The position numbers and the translations under genes were made by a program. The notes under the pieces are model-generated. The model was not told the DNA's origin. It searched no databases and was given only the letters and a program-made list of their open reading frames with translations. This document shows positions 36,659 to 45,546 of a stretch of 64,000 nucleotides of DNA, piece after piece. The DNA comes from Paenibacillus borealis (GTDB taxonomy: Bacteria; Bacillota; Bacilli; Paenibacillales; Paenibacillaceae), in assembly GCF_000758665.1 (NCBI RefSeq), contig NZ_CP009285.1, positions 5,828,001 to 5,892,000 of the forward strand, given 5' to 3'. The first letter of the stretch is position 1. Every line of letters begins with the position of its first letter.

Positions 36659-37318
36659 TTATTTAGCTGCCCAGATGAAGCCTTTACGCATCAGTTCCTT
36701 GGCTTCCGGAATATCGAAGATATCCGCATGATGGCCAAGTGAGTTATAGAATACCTTGCCCTGACCCCAACGTTTCGTGTAAACAACAGGCATGGTGATT
36801 ACACCGTTCGCCGAATGGTCGCCTTCACTCAGCACAAAAGTAGTTGTCGCCAGTACGTCCACCGCCGGATCCACATGCAGGTAATACTGCTCGGACTTCA
36901 CCTTGAAATCCGGGATGCCTTCCACAATCGGGCTGGAGCCGGATCTTACGATGTTCACTTCATAATCCACCCCGTCGTTGAAGGGATGCGCCACCCACTG
37001 TGATCCGGTCAAAAATTGCCATTCTGTATTGTTACGGAAGGAGTCGCACATCCCGCCGTGACAACCGGCAATGCCTACCCCGGAAGCCACAGCCGCAAGC
37101 ACCGACGCCACCTGTTCACCTGCGATTTCACCCATTGTCCAGACGGGCACAATCAGGCTCAATTCTTTAAGCGCATCAGCGCTGTTGAAGCTGTCCAGCG
37201 TATCCGACACCTCTACCTCGAACCCTTCAGCCTCCAGGATGCCGGCAAAAATCGCTGCAACCTCATTCGGTTCATGACCATCCCATCCGCCTTTTACAAT
37301 CAATGCCTTCTTCGCCAT
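36659..37318 (-). CDS. ThuA-like domain protein
   Basis: This 219-residue cytoplasmic protein has the ThuA fold (class I glutamine-amidotransferase-like): KALIVKGGWDGHEPNEVA at the start, VPVWTMGEI (~60), GIAGCHGGMCDSFR (~90) and GQGKVFYNSLGHHADIF (~190). ThuA proteins take part in trehalose/disaccharide metabolism in rhizobia but the chemistry is poorly known. The start is ATG at 37318 behind AAAAGGAG. It leads the operon with the Gfo/Idh/MocA enzyme, downstream of an AraC-type tandem operator and divergent from an AraC gene. Confidence 0.9.
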   Translation of the reverse strand: MAKKALIVKGGWDGHEPNEVAAIFAGILEAEGFEVEVSDTLDSFNSADALKELSLIVPVWTMGEIAGEQVASVLAAVASGVGIAGCHGGMCDSFRNNTEWQFLTGSQWVAHPFNDGVDYEVNIVRSGSSPIVEGIPDFKVKSEQYYLHVDPAVDVLATTTFVLSEGDHSANGVITMPVVYTKRWGQGKVFYNSLGHHADIFDIPEAKELMRKGFIWAAK

Positions 37319-37389
37319 CTCAAGTTCTCCTTTTGTCCTGCAATCAATTTTGGTTATGGAATCAATAAGCACCTCTATACCCTGAGGAA

Positions 37390-37447
37390 ATTGTAATCCA
37401 TACAGGTGGCGGATGCTCGCCATTTTGCTTGTATGAATGGTCATTTT
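37390..37447 (-). promoter_or_regulatory. Activator-dependent promoter with tandem AraC-type half-sites (copy B)
   Basis: On the minus strand AAAATGACCA (37447-37438) and AAAATGGCGA (37426-37417) are 21 bp apart, followed by a TACAAT -10 box (37395-37390). Layout and sequence match 25797-25854. It lies between the ThuA operon and the divergent AraC gene. Confidence 0.68.
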
Positions 37448-37540
37448 TTGCTAAGTTTATATACACATAGAGCGATAATCATCAAATCTCTGAAACCGCT
37501 TCCTGACAAGCGGACCAGCAGACTCAGAACAGGAGAGATC

Positions 37541-38374
37541 ATGAGAGCTTTTCACGAGAACCGAACGTATGGAACAGCTTTTCCCTTCACTGCATTTATA
37601 AGCCACAATATTGAATATCTCGCCCACTGGCATAATGATCTGGAGATTGTCTATGTACTGGAGGGATCGATCCGGATGGGGATCAACTCGGAGACACGGG
37701 TGCTTAAGGCAGGTGATCTGGCCGTATGCAGCAGCGGAGATATCCACTACTATGACAGCAGGGACAACACGTCCGAGCTTATTTTGATTATTTTTAATCC
37801 GTCGCTGATCGGGTTTCCGGCAGGCTGGCCCCTGAATCTGCGGCTCACCTCCCCTTTCCGGGAGAACCGGCCGTCCACACCGGAAGAGGAGGCCATTAAC
37901 CGCCGTCTGTCCGCAATCATGCAGGAGCTGCTGCAGGAACATGTTCAGAAGCTTCCGCATCACGAGCAGCTGATGACCGGCCTTTTGCACGAGCTGTGCG
38001 CATTGATTCTGCGGCATATGCCGCTTGACACCGTCAATCCCCATAAGGATAAACGGCGCATTACGAATATGAAGATCATGCAGGAGGTCCTTGAATATCT
38101 CGACGTCAATTACATGTATCCCATCACCCTTGCCGACGCCGCCCGTCACGCCAACATGAGCCTGTTCTATTTCTCCCGCTTCTTCAAAAGCATCTCGGGC
38201 ATGAGCTACATTTCGTACCTCAACAGTATCCGGGTCAATCAGGCTGAGCGGCTGCTGCTGAACACAGACAAAAGCATACTCGATATCGCGCTCGAATGCG
38301 GTTTCTCCAATATCCGCACCTTCAACCGTGTATTTAAACAGGTCAAGCAGCGGACACCAAGCGAACTTCGTTGA
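37541..38374 (+). CDS. AraC-family transcriptional regulator with cupin sensor
   Basis: This 277-residue regulator has an N-terminal cupin (HWHNDLEIVYVLEGSIRMGI, ~31-50; GDLAVCSSGDIHYYD) that would bind a sugar. A C-terminal pair of HTH motifs follows (ITLADAARHANMSLFYFSRF and ILDIALECGFSNIRTFNRVF). The ATG at 37541 is chosen because AGGAGAG lies just upstream; the in-frame upstream extension has no such site. It is divergent from the ThuA operon with a tandem operator between, so it probably activates that operon and, by the matching site at 25797-25854, the GH43 operon. Confidence 0.92.
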   Translation: MRAFHENRTYGTAFPFTAFISHNIEYLAHWHNDLEIVYVLEGSIRMGINSETRVLKAGDLAVCSSGDIHYYDSRDNTSELILIIFNPSLIGFPAGWPLNLRLTSPFRENRPSTPEEEAINRRLSAIMQELLQEHVQKLPHHEQLMTGLLHELCALILRHMPLDTVNPHKDKRRITNMKIMQEVLEYLDVNYMYPITLADAARHANMSLFYFSRFFKSISGMSYISYLNSIRVNQAERLLLNTDKSILDIALECGFSNIRTFNRVFKQVKQRTPSELR

Positions 38375-38497
38375 TCCTGTGTTAATGCTCTGTTTGCGCT
38401 AATCATCTCTTGCTTATTTGCCGGGAAGTCACTACAATACACTTATTATAACTCTTTTAATAATAGTATTATAATCATCCGGGAGGAAGGTTCCGAT

Positions 38498-39529
38498 ATG
38501 GCCACACCGTCTCATAACACACAGCTGGTGAAGAAAATAAATGTCGAACTGGTTAAAAATATACTCCGCACATCCGGCATAGGCACCAAAGCATCCATTG
38601 CCGGGCTGACCCGGCTAAGTGTAGCCACCTGCGGCACCATTCTCAATGAACTGGTTCAGACCGGGGAGATTCTGGAGCTTGGCTGGGAGGAATCCAGCGG
38701 TGGCAGGCCTGCGCGCAAATATCAGTTCAACGCTAATTATTCCCTCATGATCTGTATGATCGTGCGTTCAGAGGGCGGAATTCAATCCATTAGCTATGCG
38801 CTGGCGAACCTGAATGGTGAAATCCTGGAGCAAACGGATAAAGTGCATGACCAGATTACCCTAGACACCCTTACAGACTGGCTGGATCAGATTATTGAGG
38901 TTCACCCGAATGTTCAGGCGGTTGGCATCGGCATACCGGGTGTAGTTCAGCAAGACCGGATCGGGATCTGTGATGTTCCGGCGCTCGCAGATCAGCCCCT
39001 TGGTATTCTGCTGAAGGAACGCTATGAAGAGGTTGAGATTATTATTGAGAACGATATGAATCTGACGGTTTACGGCTTGTATCAGCGGCTGTTTCCGGAT
39101 GAAGAGAGCCAGTTTGCCGTGCTGACCTTCCCCAAGGACCATTTCCCGGGGGCCGGCTTTATGGTGAATGGGCGTTTGCTTAACGGGAACAGCTTTTTCA
39201 GCGGAGAAGTGTCTTACCTGCCTTATGGCATTCCGAGGGAGAAGCAGCTGCAGCTGCTTCAGAACGATGGAGATCCCGGCAAGCTGGCGGTACATGCACT
39301 GGTGTCCATTATCAGCATCATTAACCCTGCTACGATCGTTATCACCGGTGATAATATATCGCCCGGGATGCTGGAGGAGCTGCGCAGCGGCTGCCGGGAG
39401 ATTATTCCGCCCGAGCATATGCCTGAGCTGATCATCCAGAATGACACCCGCCAGGAATACATGGCAGGACTGATTACAACAACCATGGAGAGCCTGACCT
39501 ACCGGTTCCAGCTGGTTGAACGGAAGTAA
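38498..39529 (+). CDS. ROK-family protein with N-terminal winged helix (NagC/XylR-like), degenerate kinase part
   Basis: This 343-residue protein has a DNA-binding N-terminus (KIAGLTRLSVATCGTILNEL-like region, ~30-60) and a ROK/actin-fold body (AVGIGIPGVVQQDRIGICDV, ~140; IIENDMNLTVYGLYQR, ~185). The usual ROK zinc motif (a His followed by CxCGxxGCxE) is absent, so sugar-kinase activity is unlikely. It should act as a sugar-responsive repressor. ATG at 38498 follows GGGAGGAAGG. It is 36 bp upstream of an MFS transporter gene and probably controls it. Confidence 0.88.
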   Translation: MATPSHNTQLVKKINVELVKNILRTSGIGTKASIAGLTRLSVATCGTILNELVQTGEILELGWEESSGGRPARKYQFNANYSLMICMIVRSEGGIQSISYALANLNGEILEQTDKVHDQITLDTLTDWLDQIIEVHPNVQAVGIGIPGVVQQDRIGICDVPALADQPLGILLKERYEEVEIIIENDMNLTVYGLYQRLFPDEESQFAVLTFPKDHFPGAGFMVNGRLLNGNSFFSGEVSYLPYGIPREKQLQLLQNDGDPGKLAVHALVSIISIINPATIVITGDNISPGMLEELRSGCREIIPPEHMPELIIQNDTRQEYMAGLITTTMESLTYRFQLVERK

Positions 39530-39565
39530 GCCACACATCATTTTTATCATCCGGGAGGCATCATT

Positions 39566-40816
39566 TTGAAGGCTCAAGCACGCAATTCTGCAGGCAAACG
39601 CAACACGATTTATATCATGCAGCTCGTAACCATCTTTCTGGGGTTTATTGTCTTCGGGATCTCGGAAAATATTAAAGGCCCCGCCATTCCGCGGATTCAG
39701 TTCGCTTTCAACCTGGATGAAGGGCAGCTGGGTACGCTGCTCTCGCTGAATGCGCTGGGCTATCTCATCGCCTGTTCGTTCACGGCAATTCTCGTCCGCA
39801 AATGGGGCATCAAGGCGGTCACTATCGTTTCGTTCGCCTCGATGGTCCTCTCGGGTGTGCTGATCTTCCTCTCGCATACCTATCCTTTATTCGCTTCCTC
39901 CTACTTCCTCATGTACATCGGCAACGGGATGCTGGAGATTGGCCTGGCGATTCTGGGGGCGCGGATTTTTGTGAAAAACACGGGGATGATGATGAATTTA
40001 TCCCACTTCTTCTATGGACTTAGTTCAACCGTAGCGCCGCTGCTCGCCACCGGGGTAATGTCGCTGAGTGTGTTTGGACATCTGCTGGACTGGCGCGGAA
40101 TGTATCTGGTGATGCTGTCGCTCTGTCTGCTGCCGATTGTGTCGGCGCTGCGCAGTACCTTTCCCGGTGATGATCTGCCGCATGAGGACCGCACTTCCTT
40201 CAAGACCCTGATGCGCGATCCTGCGCTCTGGATGATGGTGATGATCCTGTCCTTCGGCGTGGTCTCCGAGCTCGCTGTGGGCGGCTGGCTGGTTAACTTT
40301 CTGGAGAAAGCGTACGCCTGGGACACCGTCAAGGCTTCCGGCATGCTGTCGGCCTTCTTCCTGCTCTTCTCGCTGGGAAGACTATTAATCGGTCCGCTGA
40401 CAGACAAGATCGGCTTCGTGCTCTCGCTGATTATTTTCTCATTGTTCTCGGCGCTCTGTACCTTTGCAGCCCTCGCTGGTGGGGAAAGCCTCGCTTTTCT
40501 GTTCGCCTTGTCCGGAGCAGGAATCGCGATCATCTACCCCACCGTTATGGCGTTTATTGCCCGCCGCTATCCTAACGGGAGTGATACGGCTATTACTTTT
40601 GTGGTGACGCTGATGGGTCTCGGCAGTGTTATCGGGAACTATATCATTGGCTGGGTAATTGAACTCGTCAAGACGGTGTATGGCCGTTCAAGCGAGCTTG
40701 GCCTGCTGCGCGGTCTGCAGGCGGGGTATGGCTTCATCGGCTTATGCGCAGCGGTCTGCTCCGTGTCGGGAATTGTGCTGTATGTGTACTTGAAGCGGCG
40801 GGAGGAACTGATCTGA
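39566..40816 (+). CDS. MFS sugar transporter
   Basis: This 416-residue membrane protein has about 12 membrane segments. It most resembles the FucP/GlcP side of the major facilitator superfamily. The motif between segments 2 and 3 (ILVRKWGIKAV) and FSLGRLLIGPLTDKIGF in the second half are typical. The start is TTG at 39566, with GGGAGG eight bases upstream. Paired with the ROK regulator it should import a monosaccharide or small sugar; which one is unknown. Confidence 0.88.
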   Translation: MKAQARNSAGKRNTIYIMQLVTIFLGFIVFGISENIKGPAIPRIQFAFNLDEGQLGTLLSLNALGYLIACSFTAILVRKWGIKAVTIVSFASMVLSGVLIFLSHTYPLFASSYFLMYIGNGMLEIGLAILGARIFVKNTGMMMNLSHFFYGLSSTVAPLLATGVMSLSVFGHLLDWRGMYLVMLSLCLLPIVSALRSTFPGDDLPHEDRTSFKTLMRDPALWMMVMILSFGVVSELAVGGWLVNFLEKAYAWDTVKASGMLSAFFLLFSLGRLLIGPLTDKIGFVLSLIIFSLFSALCTFAALAGGESLAFLFALSGAGIAIIYPTVMAFIARRYPNGSDTAITFVVTLMGLGSVIGNYIIGWVIELVKTVYGRSSELGLLRGLQAGYGFIGLCAAVCSVSGIVLYVYLKRREELI

Positions 40817-40830
40817 GGACAGTGGGATAA

Positions 40831-40869
40831 CACAGCAGCGGTTCTCCCCTCCGGAGAACTGCTGCTGTG
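40831..40869. terminator. Hairpin between convergent MFS and SGNH genes
   Basis: A 17-bp stem with one mismatch, cacagcagcggttctcc (40831-40847) and ggagaactgctgctgtg (40853-40869), has a 5-base loop. There is no T-run on either side, so it may end transcription poorly or act as an mRNA 3' shield for both genes. Confidence 0.5.
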
Positions 40870-40884
40870 CATTGTGTCAGGTGC

Positions 40885-41568
40885 TTATAGATATTCTTGT
40901 AGATTATTAAGGACCACCGCGTACCCATTCGCATACATATGAACGCCATCCATTGTGTATTCTTCCTTCAAATTCCCTTCCGGGTCCATCAAGCCTTCAT
41001 TCACATTAATGAACGCATATCCATGCTGCGCCGCTAATTTCTCCACTTCGGCATTGGCTTCGAGTAACGCGGCATTCGTTCTTGTTCGGAAGTAGCTTTC
41101 TTTCGCAGCCTGATCCATGCCGGCAAAATCAGCTTGTGCGTTCACCGGATAATACGCCATTACATATACCTTGCATTCCGGCAGCCTTACTCCAATCTGC
41201 GTCAGAATCTCATTATAGTTCGCAAGCAATCTCGCGGGGTCATATTCGCCGTCTGCCGAGCTGATGTCATTGGTACCGATATTAATGAACAGCTTAGCAG
41301 GCTCTAACTCAAAAATACATTCTTCGAGCGAACTTAACAGCTCACTCGTTACATAGCCCGCAATTCCGCGGTTGTAAATAACCGTCTGCTTCGCCAGCGT
41401 CTGCTGTAATTCATTCACCGGAAAGTATTCCATCAGGGACGAGCCGGATAGTACGGTCTGTCCTTTTTTGGCGTATTTATTTAGAATCTTATACTTTTTT
41501 ACTTTGTCTTCTTTCTCTCTTTTCATGTTATCATCCAAAATTTCGTTAATAAGGTCTTCCTGAGTCAA
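40885..41568 (-). CDS. SGNH/GDSL-type hydrolase
   Basis: This 227-residue protein shows the SGNH blocks: SGSSLMEYF (block I Ser, ~50), RGIAGYVTSEL (block II Gly), FINIGTNDISS (block III Asn) and MDGVHMYANGY (block V Asp-x-x-His, near the end). Such enzymes are esterases or acylhydrolases, often removing acetyl groups from sugars. It lacks a signal peptide. The start is TTG at 41568 behind AAGGAGGAG. It stands alone, convergent to the MFS gene. Confidence 0.88.
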   Translation of the reverse strand: MTQEDLINEILDDNMKREKEDKVKKYKILNKYAKKGQTVLSGSSLMEYFPVNELQQTLAKQTVIYNRGIAGYVTSELLSSLEECIFELEPAKLFINIGTNDISSADGEYDPARLLANYNEILTQIGVRLPECKVYVMAYYPVNAQADFAGMDQAAKESYFRTRTNAALLEANAEVEKLAAQHGYAFINVNEGLMDPEGNLKEEYTMDGVHMYANGYAVVLNNLQEYL

Positions 41569-41810
41569 GGTAATCTCCTCCTTTTGGCTGTAGCAGAGCA
41601 TCTGCCAGATCCGTTACTTATTATCCCCGGATTATATAGCAGACTCTATAACTATTTTTACAGAATGTATGACAAGCAGAAATGGCTGCGCGGTGCGGAC
41701 AGAGCACGTTGAGGGCTTGTATCTTTCGTATACTCAGAATTAATCACACACTAGGCTCATGTGCATATAATTGAGGGTGGAATTACTTACATTATCGGAG
41801 GGTTACGCTC

Positions 41811-42290
41811 ATGAATATGGTTTATCCGTATTGGTTCAGACCACAATTCGCTCCCATTTGGGCAACTTCAAGCCAAGACGCACTTGAATTAATAAGAACT
41901 TCAGTGCAGGGGGAGCGAAATGATGAACTTTTTTATGACCAGCTCATTCAACTTGCTCCTGGCCAGGAGCAGGCTGAAGTTATTACCTCTATTCGTAATG
42001 ATGAACGGGGGCATAATCATATGTTCCGACAAATGTACAGGGAATTAACTGGACATGAAGTGACAGGCGTTAGCAACGAAGTTCCTGAACATGTTAATTC
42101 GTATATTGCCGGGTTGCAAAAAGCCTTCCAAGGTGAATTGTCCGCAGTTGAAAAGTATCGAAAGATTTGGTTCGGTCTTCCTTACGGCATTTATAAGGAT
42201 ACTTTGTATGGCATTATTCTCGATGAGCAAAAACATGCGGCGAAGTATAATAATCTGTTGCTACAACACTTAGCTGCAAATCAGAAGTAA
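41811..42290 (+). CDS. Ferritin-like four-helix protein
   Basis: This 159-residue protein is all-helical with two carboxylate/His metal motifs of the ferritin/rubrerythrin type: IRTSVQGERNDELFY then NDERGHNHMF (~70), and FQGELSAVEKY then LDEQKHAAKYN (~145). It fits small ferritin-like proteins of Bacillus/Paenibacillus spores and cells with an unassigned role. ATG at 41811 with GGAGGG. It stands alone. Confidence 0.8.
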   Translation: MNMVYPYWFRPQFAPIWATSSQDALELIRTSVQGERNDELFYDQLIQLAPGQEQAEVITSIRNDERGHNHMFRQMYRELTGHEVTGVSNEVPEHVNSYIAGLQKAFQGELSAVEKYRKIWFGLPYGIYKDTLYGIILDEQKHAAKYNNLLLQHLAANQK

Positions 42291-42357
42291 GTGGGCTACA
42301 CGAACAGATTCCTTTTTTGGTTTGTATTTACGAACATACACTAATGTGTGAAAATAG

Positions 42358-42563
42358 AGGTACAGCAATTGGAATTTTATTGGGATCTCTATAGCTGCAT
42401 TAGGTGATGGAATCGCTGCGCTAGCGGCCGGATTAGCGTTAGAAGCTTTAAAACAGGATTATAAAACCAAAAAAACAGTCGTACTGCTTCTATTAAATCA
42501 ACTGAGAATCAACTTGATTATTTTATTAACGAGTTAGTCAAGATCAGGAATAATGTTGGATGA
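42358..42563 (+). pseudogene. Decayed small gene: lost start codon and poly-A frameshift
   Basis: A frame from 42358 reads RYSNWNFIGISIAALGDGIA and on to KQDYKTKK, then shifts at a run of seven A (42469-42475). Switching frame there gives a sensible polar end with QLDYFINELVKIRNN and a stop at 42561-42563. The first codon is AGG where a start would be expected. The product would be about 68 residues: a hydrophobic Gly/Ala-rich half and a coiled-coil-like half. It resembles small uncharacterised Firmicute proteins. The rest of the 512-bp gap 42291-42802 holds only a terminator. Confidence 0.5.
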
Positions 42564-42604
42564 TAAGATTCATTAGATTAGGCTTAATCAACAATGAAGA
42601 AATG

Positions 42605-42628
42605 ACCGGCACTTTTGCTGGTTTTTTT
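42605..42628 (+). terminator. Terminator after the decayed small gene
   Basis: accggc (42605-42610) pairs with gctggt (42617-42622), and a T-run of seven follows. Confidence 0.7.
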
Positions 42629-42802
42629 AATTGCGCTATATGAGTCTACCAATCACTGTCTTCGTACTGTGCAGCGGGCAGGATTGTTTAATAATGGTCC
42701 GAGGCAGCGGATATCCGAATCGAAAATCACCTCAGAGCTGTCCCCCGAATTATAGTTTTTGCGTCTTCATAAAGGTTGAGCACATGAAAGGGTGATATCG
42801 CA

Positions 42803-43669
42803 ATGCAATTCAAGTTGTATACGGATGTGCATGAGTTTTACAAGGATACCTATGCTGTACTGATGCGTCATGAAGCACAAAATTTGATTCCTCTTGGCAA
42901 TATCATCATTGGGCATGAAGGAAAAGACAAAACAGACTGGCGTGACCCTGTTAATTGGCTTATGGTAACGATTTCGGATGCTAAGGGCATACAACTTACC
43001 GCCATAATGACACCGCCACACAATATTACGCTTTATGCAACAGACAACATAATTAACCCCGAAGCTATCAACTGTCTGATCGATGGGCTGAAAGACCATG
43101 AAATTCCAGGGGTGATAACCGAAAAAACCTTGGCAGAGTATTTTGCCAAAGCATATACCTTACGCAAGGGGATTACCTTTGAAACAACCATGAGCCAGCG
43201 TATATATGAACTTACGGCAGTAAACCCAGACATTCAAAAGGCTGGTATCGTTCGATTGCTGGATGACAAGGATATTCACTTTTTCCCCTACTGGGCTGAA
43301 GCATTTTATGCAGCGGCGAGTTATGGCAAAACAGAAATGTCCATCCCGCAAGATGCAGACCCTTACCTCTACCGGATAGCATCGAAAAAACTCTATATTT
43401 TAGAGGACAACGGGGTACCTGTTGCTATGGCAGGATATACAAGGGAAATGCAGACGGCTATTGGCGTGGCATTTGTATATACCCCTCCATATATGCGCGG
43501 AAAGGGTTACGCTACTTCAATCGTGGCGCAAATTAGCCAGCTTGCATTGGATAAGGGCTTTACTAAATGCGTCTTATATACGGACTTAGCAAATCCGACA
43601 TCTAATAGCATCTATCAAAAGATAGGCTATGTGCCCGTTTGTGATTCGCTCCAGTTAAAATTTGAATAA
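42803..43669 (+). CDS. GNAT-family N-acetyltransferase
   Basis: This 288-residue protein has its acetyltransferase domain in the C-terminal half: VPVAMAGYTREMQTAIGVAF, the acetyl-CoA loop TPPYMRGKGYATSIVAQIS (~235, Q/RxxGxG/A type) and LYTDLANPTSNSIYQKIGY near the end. The N-terminal half (about 130 residues) is a companion domain seen in FR47-like GNAT proteins. The ATG follows AGGGTGAT. Lower GC and codon use than the sugar loci are apparent in 41800-46000. Substrate unknown. Confidence 0.87.
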   Translation: MQFKLYTDVHEFYKDTYAVLMRHEAQNLIPLGNIIIGHEGKDKTDWRDPVNWLMVTISDAKGIQLTAIMTPPHNITLYATDNIINPEAINCLIDGLKDHEIPGVITEKTLAEYFAKAYTLRKGITFETTMSQRIYELTAVNPDIQKAGIVRLLDDKDIHFFPYWAEAFYAAASYGKTEMSIPQDADPYLYRIASKKLYILEDNGVPVAMAGYTREMQTAIGVAFVYTPPYMRGKGYATSIVAQISQLALDKGFTKCVLYTDLANPTSNSIYQKIGYVPVCDSLQLKFE

Positions 43670-43765
43670 TAGAATGATGGGGCGTACTGTGCATCACCTG
43701 TTTCCCCCTCCTATGGTGCAATATCCCAATAAATATGAGTGGTTGTCGCAGAAAGGTGAAAGATA

Positions 43766-44293
43766 ATGCAAACAGTATATATATTGTCAGGGCCGGCAGG
43801 AGTCGGGAAGTCCACTACCTCGAGTTCATTGGTGAGCGCCTTAAGTAACAGTGCGTATATTTCAGGCGATGATGTAAGCCATATGCATGTTAGCGGGCGA
43901 CAAAAGCCTTGGGAAAGCAATTCAGAATCGTCGCTCATTTGGAATAATATTTTGAGCCTTACCCAAAATTTCATTCAGAGTGGAATTGATGTTGTAATTG
44001 ATTATGTTACTTTTCCAGCTGAGGCATTTTGGCTAAAAGATAAACTAAAGGGGTTAACCGAAAATGTCATCTATGTAGTTTTATGGACCGACCCTGAGAC
44101 TTTGTTAAAAAGAGACCAGCTTAGATTGCCGGAACACCAGATGGGTGAACGCTGCCTTTCTTTGATCAAAGAATTTAAAGAATCCGTAATAAACCATAAA
44201 TATTTACTAGATACAAGCCTGAAAGATGTAGATGCTATCCATTTAGTTATCGAAGAGATTATGAACAATACACAATACAGCATTGAGGATTAA
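43766..44293 (+). CDS. P-loop NTPase, small kinase/phosphotransferase-like
   Basis: This 175-residue protein opens with Walker A ILSGPAGVGKSTTSSSL. ISGDDVSHMH (~35) and VVIDYVTFPAEAFW (~80) are the strand-end acidic motifs of AAA_33-type kinases. LLKRDQLRLPEHQMGER (~115) resembles a lid with Arg residues. This layout is shared by chloramphenicol phosphotransferase-like and zeta-toxin-like kinases. No antitoxin partner is next to it. It is preceded by the GNAT gene after 96 bp. The substrate is not assigned. Confidence 0.75.
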   Translation: MQTVYILSGPAGVGKSTTSSSLVSALSNSAYISGDDVSHMHVSGRQKPWESNSESSLIWNNILSLTQNFIQSGIDVVIDYVTFPAEAFWLKDKLKGLTENVIYVVLWTDPETLLKRDQLRLPEHQMGERCLSLIKEFKESVINHKYLLDTSLKDVDAIHLVIEEIMNNTQYSIED

Positions 44294-44373
44294 GCTTACA
44301 GAACACTTTAGCTCAACAGCGCTAATTAGAGTAAGTGGCTATGACCCTACATAAGTAATTCCATTTAAAAAGA

Positions 44374-44425
44374 CCAACAGTAGTCTAGGACTTTATTGTT
44401 CCGTCTTAGACAGCTGTTGGTTTTT
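44374..44425. terminator. Bidirectional terminator between kinase-like and SDR genes
   Basis: ccaacag (44374-44380) with gtcta pairs to tagac with ctgttgg (44414-44420). TTTTT follows on the plus strand, and TCTTTTT on the minus strand. Confidence 0.85.
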
Positions 44426-44467
44426 ATTGGCGGTGACCGCTACAGAATCCGCAGTTTACGCCTCTTC

Positions 44468-45244
44468 CTACTCCTGCTGCCCGCCCTGATATTCGGTTTC
44501 ATCCTTGCGTATTTCCCGGCCCTCCGCCTTCGCCTGTTCGAGCAGCTCCGCCGCATCATCCTGAGGCTTGTATCCGATCAGCTCCTCCAGATAACCGATG
44601 GTATAATAGTTGTCACTATTCGCCGAGGTCCCGTACAGATTCAAATATTGCAGTCCCTCATCCGCTTGGATACAGCAGTTGACCAGCTGCAGCAAATCAC
44701 GCTCCGAGATCCAGATATGCCCTGCCCGCTCCGAATGGGGACGGTCATCCCCGGGGAAGTTGCCGATCCGGATATTCAGTGAAGAAATCTTGCCCTGGTC
44801 CGAATAGAGGCGGCCGAGCAGCTCGATATAACATTTGCTTAATCCATAGAAGCTGTCCGGCCGGTAAGGGTCAGACGGTCCCGTTGTCTCATCCGACTTA
44901 TAATAGCCGGTCGCATGATTGGAGCTGGCGAATATAATGCGCCGCACCCCATTCTGCACCGCCGCCTCAAACAATTTATACGCACCCGCTACATTCCCCT
45001 GAAGCACTTTACCGAGGAAATCGTCTTCATCCTTAATCCAGGCAAAGTGAAGCACCGTATCGATCCCCTTAGTAAGCTCCGCCAGCCGTGCTTCATCATT
45101 AATATCCAGTTGGGCGATCCCCTGCTCTTCGTCTGCCTGTATATCTGCGCCGATTACTTCATATCTGCTGTCTTCTTTCAGCCCTTTGAAGAGTGCGTTG
45201 CCGATCCTTCCAGCCGCTCCGGTCAGTAAAAGTTTGCGTTTCAT
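44468..45244 (-). CDS. NAD-dependent SDR, uronate dehydrogenase-like
   Basis: This 258-residue extended-type SDR starts KRKLLLTGAAGRIGNALFKG (GxxGxxG NAD site). IIFASSNHATGYY (~108) and the active-site YGLSKCYIELL (Tyr-x-x-x-Lys, ~135) follow. The SSNHA stretch is shared with bacterial uronate dehydrogenases, which oxidise D-galacturonate/glucuronate to aldarolactones. No other uronate pathway gene is next to it, so the assignment rests on motifs alone; a sugar epimerase is possible. Confidence 0.8.
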   Translation of the reverse strand: MKRKLLLTGAAGRIGNALFKGLKEDSRYEVIGADIQADEEQGIAQLDINDEARLAELTKGIDTVLHFAWIKDEDDFLGKVLQGNVAGAYKLFEAAVQNGVRRIIFASSNHATGYYKSDETTGPSDPYRPDSFYGLSKCYIELLGRLYSDQGKISSLNIRIGNFPGDDRPHSERAGHIWISERDLLQLVNCCIQADEGLQYLNLYGTSANSDNYYTIGYLEELIGYKPQDDAAELLEQAKAEGREIRKDETEYQGGQQE

Positions 45245-45325
45245 TCATCCCATACCCCTTTCCAGCCTGCTAGTCCTAAGCATTATTAACCGCTGGAGGG
45301 GAAAAGATTACAAACGGCTTGAATT

Positions 45326-45538
45326 TTACAGATCAAAATAAAACAATTCTTCGAATTTCATATCCAAAGCAATACATAAAACAAGCGCCAGCTTGGCAGT
45401 AGGATTGAACTGTCCGGTTTCAATCGAACTTATCGTATTCCTTGAAACACCCACCATTTCTGCCAGCTCAGCTTGGGATATTTTTTGCTCTGCCCTTGCC
45501 TCCCGCAGCCTGTTTTTCAAAACCAGCTTATCATTCAT
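45326..45538 (-). CDS. XRE-family (Cro/CI-like) regulator
   Basis: This 70-residue protein is a single helix-turn-helix domain: LKNRLREARAEQKISQAELA, then VGVSRNTISSIETGQFNPTA, then LCIALDMKFEELFYFDL. It belongs to the short YozG-like group usually paired with a membrane protein of unknown role. It lies 8 bp after 45547-45861 in the same operon, with GGAGTCAAC before its ATG. It probably binds the perfect inverted repeat in the operon promoter. Confidence 0.9.
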   Translation of the reverse strand: MNDKLVLKNRLREARAEQKISQAELAEMVGVSRNTISSIETGQFNPTAKLALVLCIALDMKFEELFYFDL

Positions 45539-45546
45539 GTTGACTC

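Noticed and set aside
38445..38475. attataat-type repeats before the ROK gene as an operator
   Set aside because: The sequence is AT-rich and short, and attataat is its own reverse complement, so the match carries little weight.
43766..44293. Toxin-antitoxin system (zeta-like kinase)
   Set aside because: The P-loop layout is similar, but no small antitoxin gene is adjacent and the neighbours are unrelated.
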